This document shows positions 54,829 to 56,198 of a stretch of 56,198 nucleotides of DNA, in pieces. A program made the translations under genes and the position numbers. Source of the stretch: Aalborgiella sp963841045 (GTDB lineage Bacteria; Pseudomonadota; Gammaproteobacteria; Burkholderiales; Burkholderiaceae_C); assembly GCA_963841045.1 (NCBI GenBank), contig CAWJBD010000008.1, forward strand, positions 1 through 56,198, read 5' to 3'. Each line of letters begins with the position of its first letter. Positions within the stretch are counted from its first letter, which is position 1. A model generated the notes under the pieces. It worked only from the letters and a program-made list of their open reading frames with translations, was not told where the DNA came from and did no database searches.

Positions 54829-56093
54829 CTAGGATAGCACTTCTGCAAACGCGGTGTATTGCACCATGTCACCCGGTGCGATGGTTTGGCCGGCTGGGTT
54901 GTTCACCAAACCATCGCCCCACACGGCGGATGTTAAAACGCCAGAACTTTGGTTAGCAAACAAATCCAAGCCGCCGTTTGCATTACGTTTGACACGTAAT
55001 AACTCGCGGCGTTTGTCGGCCTTGGCAACAGTGAAATCTGCGCGCATTGCTATCGCTTTGCTAGCAATGTGGTCCACATCCACAACGCCTTGCAACTTCA
55101 ATATAAAGGGGCGTACCAACAACATGAAGGTGACAAAGCTGGACACTGGGTTGCCAGGCAAGCCGATGAAATGGGTGCTTCGCCTACTTTCCCATACGCA
55201 AAGGGTTTGCCGGGTTTGATGGCGATTTGCCACAGGTTGAGTTCGCCCAAGGCTTGCACCGCAGGTTTGATATGGTCTTCTTCACCCACCGACACGCCGC
55301 CGCTGGTGAGAATCAAATCATGCGCTTGAGCAGCATTGCTCAAAGCGGCTTTCGTCGCATCCAAGTTGTCTGGCACGATACCCAAATCCGTCACCTCACA
55401 GCCCAAGCGCTGCAACATCGCACGCAAAAAGAAACGGTTGGAGTTGTAAATGCTGCCGGCAGGCATGTTCTAAGGCGCAATGTCACCTGGCATTACCAGT
55501 TCATCGCCGGTGGAAAACAGCGCCACTTTGGGGCGACGAACCACAGGCAATGTTGCCAAACCAATGCTGGCCGCCAAGCCAATTGATGCAGGTGTGAGAC
55601 GCTCGCCTTTTTGCAGCACCACAGCACCCAAAGCCACATCTTCACCCGCGCGACGAATCCATTGGCCAACTGCTGGCAATGCATTCACACGAATTTGCGC
55701 CATGCCATTTTGCTCAGGCAGTGTTTCACATTCCTCTTGCATTACCACCGTGTCAGCCCCGGCTGGAATGGCCGCCCCCGTAAAAATGCGTGCCGCAGTA
55801 CCCGTCTGCAAAGGCAATGCCGCGCTACCCGCTGGAATGCGCTGGCTGACCGACAGCACCGCACCTGCGGTTGGCACATCGGCACAACGCATGGCATAAC
55901 CGTCCATGCTGCTGTTGTCTTGTGGTGGCACGTGCAAGGCTGAGCGCAAGTCTTCTGCCAGTACACGCCCATCTGCATCGAAGGTGGAAATCGACTCCAA
56001 TCCATTCAGTTGCACGGCTTGCTGCAGCAGCTCTGCTAAAGCTACATCCAATGGTTTGAGTGGGGCTCGTGCGGGCGCGGGTGCGGGTGTCAT
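54829..56093 (-). CDS. moeA: Molybdopterin molybdenumtransferase MoeA, with an in-frame stop and a frameshift
   Basis: MoeA inserts molybdate into adenylated molybdopterin. The start at 56093 precedes PPQDNSSMDGYAMR, TGAAIPAGADTVVMQEE and STGDELVMPGD. At 55472-55470 an in-frame TAG replaces the expected CAG (Gln) before NMPAGSIYNSN. Reading continues with LTSGGVSVGEEDHIKPAV and AIKPGKPFAYGK. A frame change near 55165-55170 leads to HFIGLPGNPVSSFVTF and the end at 54829. The full product would have about 421 residues. The gene is broken as written. The frame break is like many others in this window, but the stop is a base substitution. Confidence 0.82.
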
Positions 56094-56136
56094 GGACGAT
56101 GTGTGAATGGTGTTGAATGTACGGTTGAAACTCTAC

Positions 56137-56185
56137 TGCTATATTTTTGATAGAACTCTAGGCAATTAATACGCCGGCTGAGACC
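56137..56185 (-). repeat. Repeat family copy R11 upstream of moeA
   Basis: Minus-strand copy with TGCTATATTTTTGATAGAA, GGCAATTAATACGCCGGCTG, then GGTCT-like flank and the TATATGAAAA lead-in reaching the window end. It lies immediately upstream of moeA. Confidence 0.88.
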
Positions 56186-56198
56186 AAATTTTCATATA

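Noticed and set aside
55035..55070. TGCTATCGCTTTGCTAGCA hairpin inside moeA as a repeat arm
   Set aside because: The adjoining GCCGGCGTATT part is absent, and the sequence encodes ordinary MoeA residues.
55470..55472. Amber recoding (pyrrolysine or readthrough) in moeA
   Set aside because: Nothing in the window suggests a recoding system, and Gln CAG to TAG is a single base change.
1..56198. CRISPR array
   Set aside because: The repeat copies are scattered over 50 kb in both orientations with no regular spacers, and no cas genes are present.

Overview
The window looks like chromosome of a betaproteobacterium of the order Burkholderiales, most likely a member or close relative of Comamonadaceae. 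The evidence is the gene content: a rimP-nusA-infB-lepB-rbfA-truB-typA run, a small Trp-rich protein family typical of Betaproteobacteria, a SlyX, a BCS1-like AAA protein, and a short repeat family that resembles the abundant intergenic palindromic repeats of Comamonadaceae. Base composition by eye is near 50 percent GC, low for that family. No rRNA, tRNA or CRISPR array was found.

Layout. 1-4150 is one end of a BcepMu/Mu-type transposable prophage: a broken DDE transposase, early genes on the minus strand, an operator region, a divergent repressor with exported or membrane cargo genes, and a terminus that truncates a host gene at 4112-4516. 4624-8995 carries an AAA ATPase, a U32 tRNA-modification peptidase homologue and a plsC-cdsA phospholipid pair. 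9061-14408 is a metal-type envelope operon (ABC ATPase, FtsX-like permease, small Cys-rich exported protein, DUF3299 protein, His-rich exported protein, ZnuD-like TonB receptor) closed by a strong hairpin. 14481-20800 holds a class II amidotransferase, slyX, a DUF4010 membrane protein, priA, a TetR and a LysR regulator. 20970-24144 is a complete glutamate/aspartate ABC importer (gltIJKL), followed by pyrC, a DUF3025 gene and htpX. 26989-40251 is one long minus-strand run: rimP-nusA-infB-lepB-rbfA-truB-typA, an EamA transporter, tadA, ldcA, an exported beta-rich protein and an LhgO-like oxidoreductase, headed by a promoter and a leader with an intrinsic terminator. 40488-44475 has a Trp-rich protein, glutamate dehydrogenase and a cluster of three bactofilins with two small membrane proteins. 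44537-46677 holds two transporters. 46954-51275 is an accessory-looking stretch (LapA-like, antiporter, VOC protein, cold-shock/DUF1294, orphan membrane protein) punctuated by three near-identical repeats. 51310-56093 has clpB with a heat-shock promoter and moeA-moaD-moaE.

Two features cut across the window. First, a repeat of about 50-62 bp occurs at least 11 times in both orientations. Five copies lie in coding sequence, where they are read through in frame (DUF3025, LhgO-like, LdcA, TruB) or supply a gene end plus the next start (ABC ATPase/permease). This resembles the Rickettsia palindromic elements and is the most interesting signal here. Second, about twenty genes, including the essential infB, priA and cdsA, are split by single-base frameshifts, mostly at short homopolymers. 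That is best explained by indel errors in the assembly. I therefore give merged coordinates for such genes and state where the frame changes.
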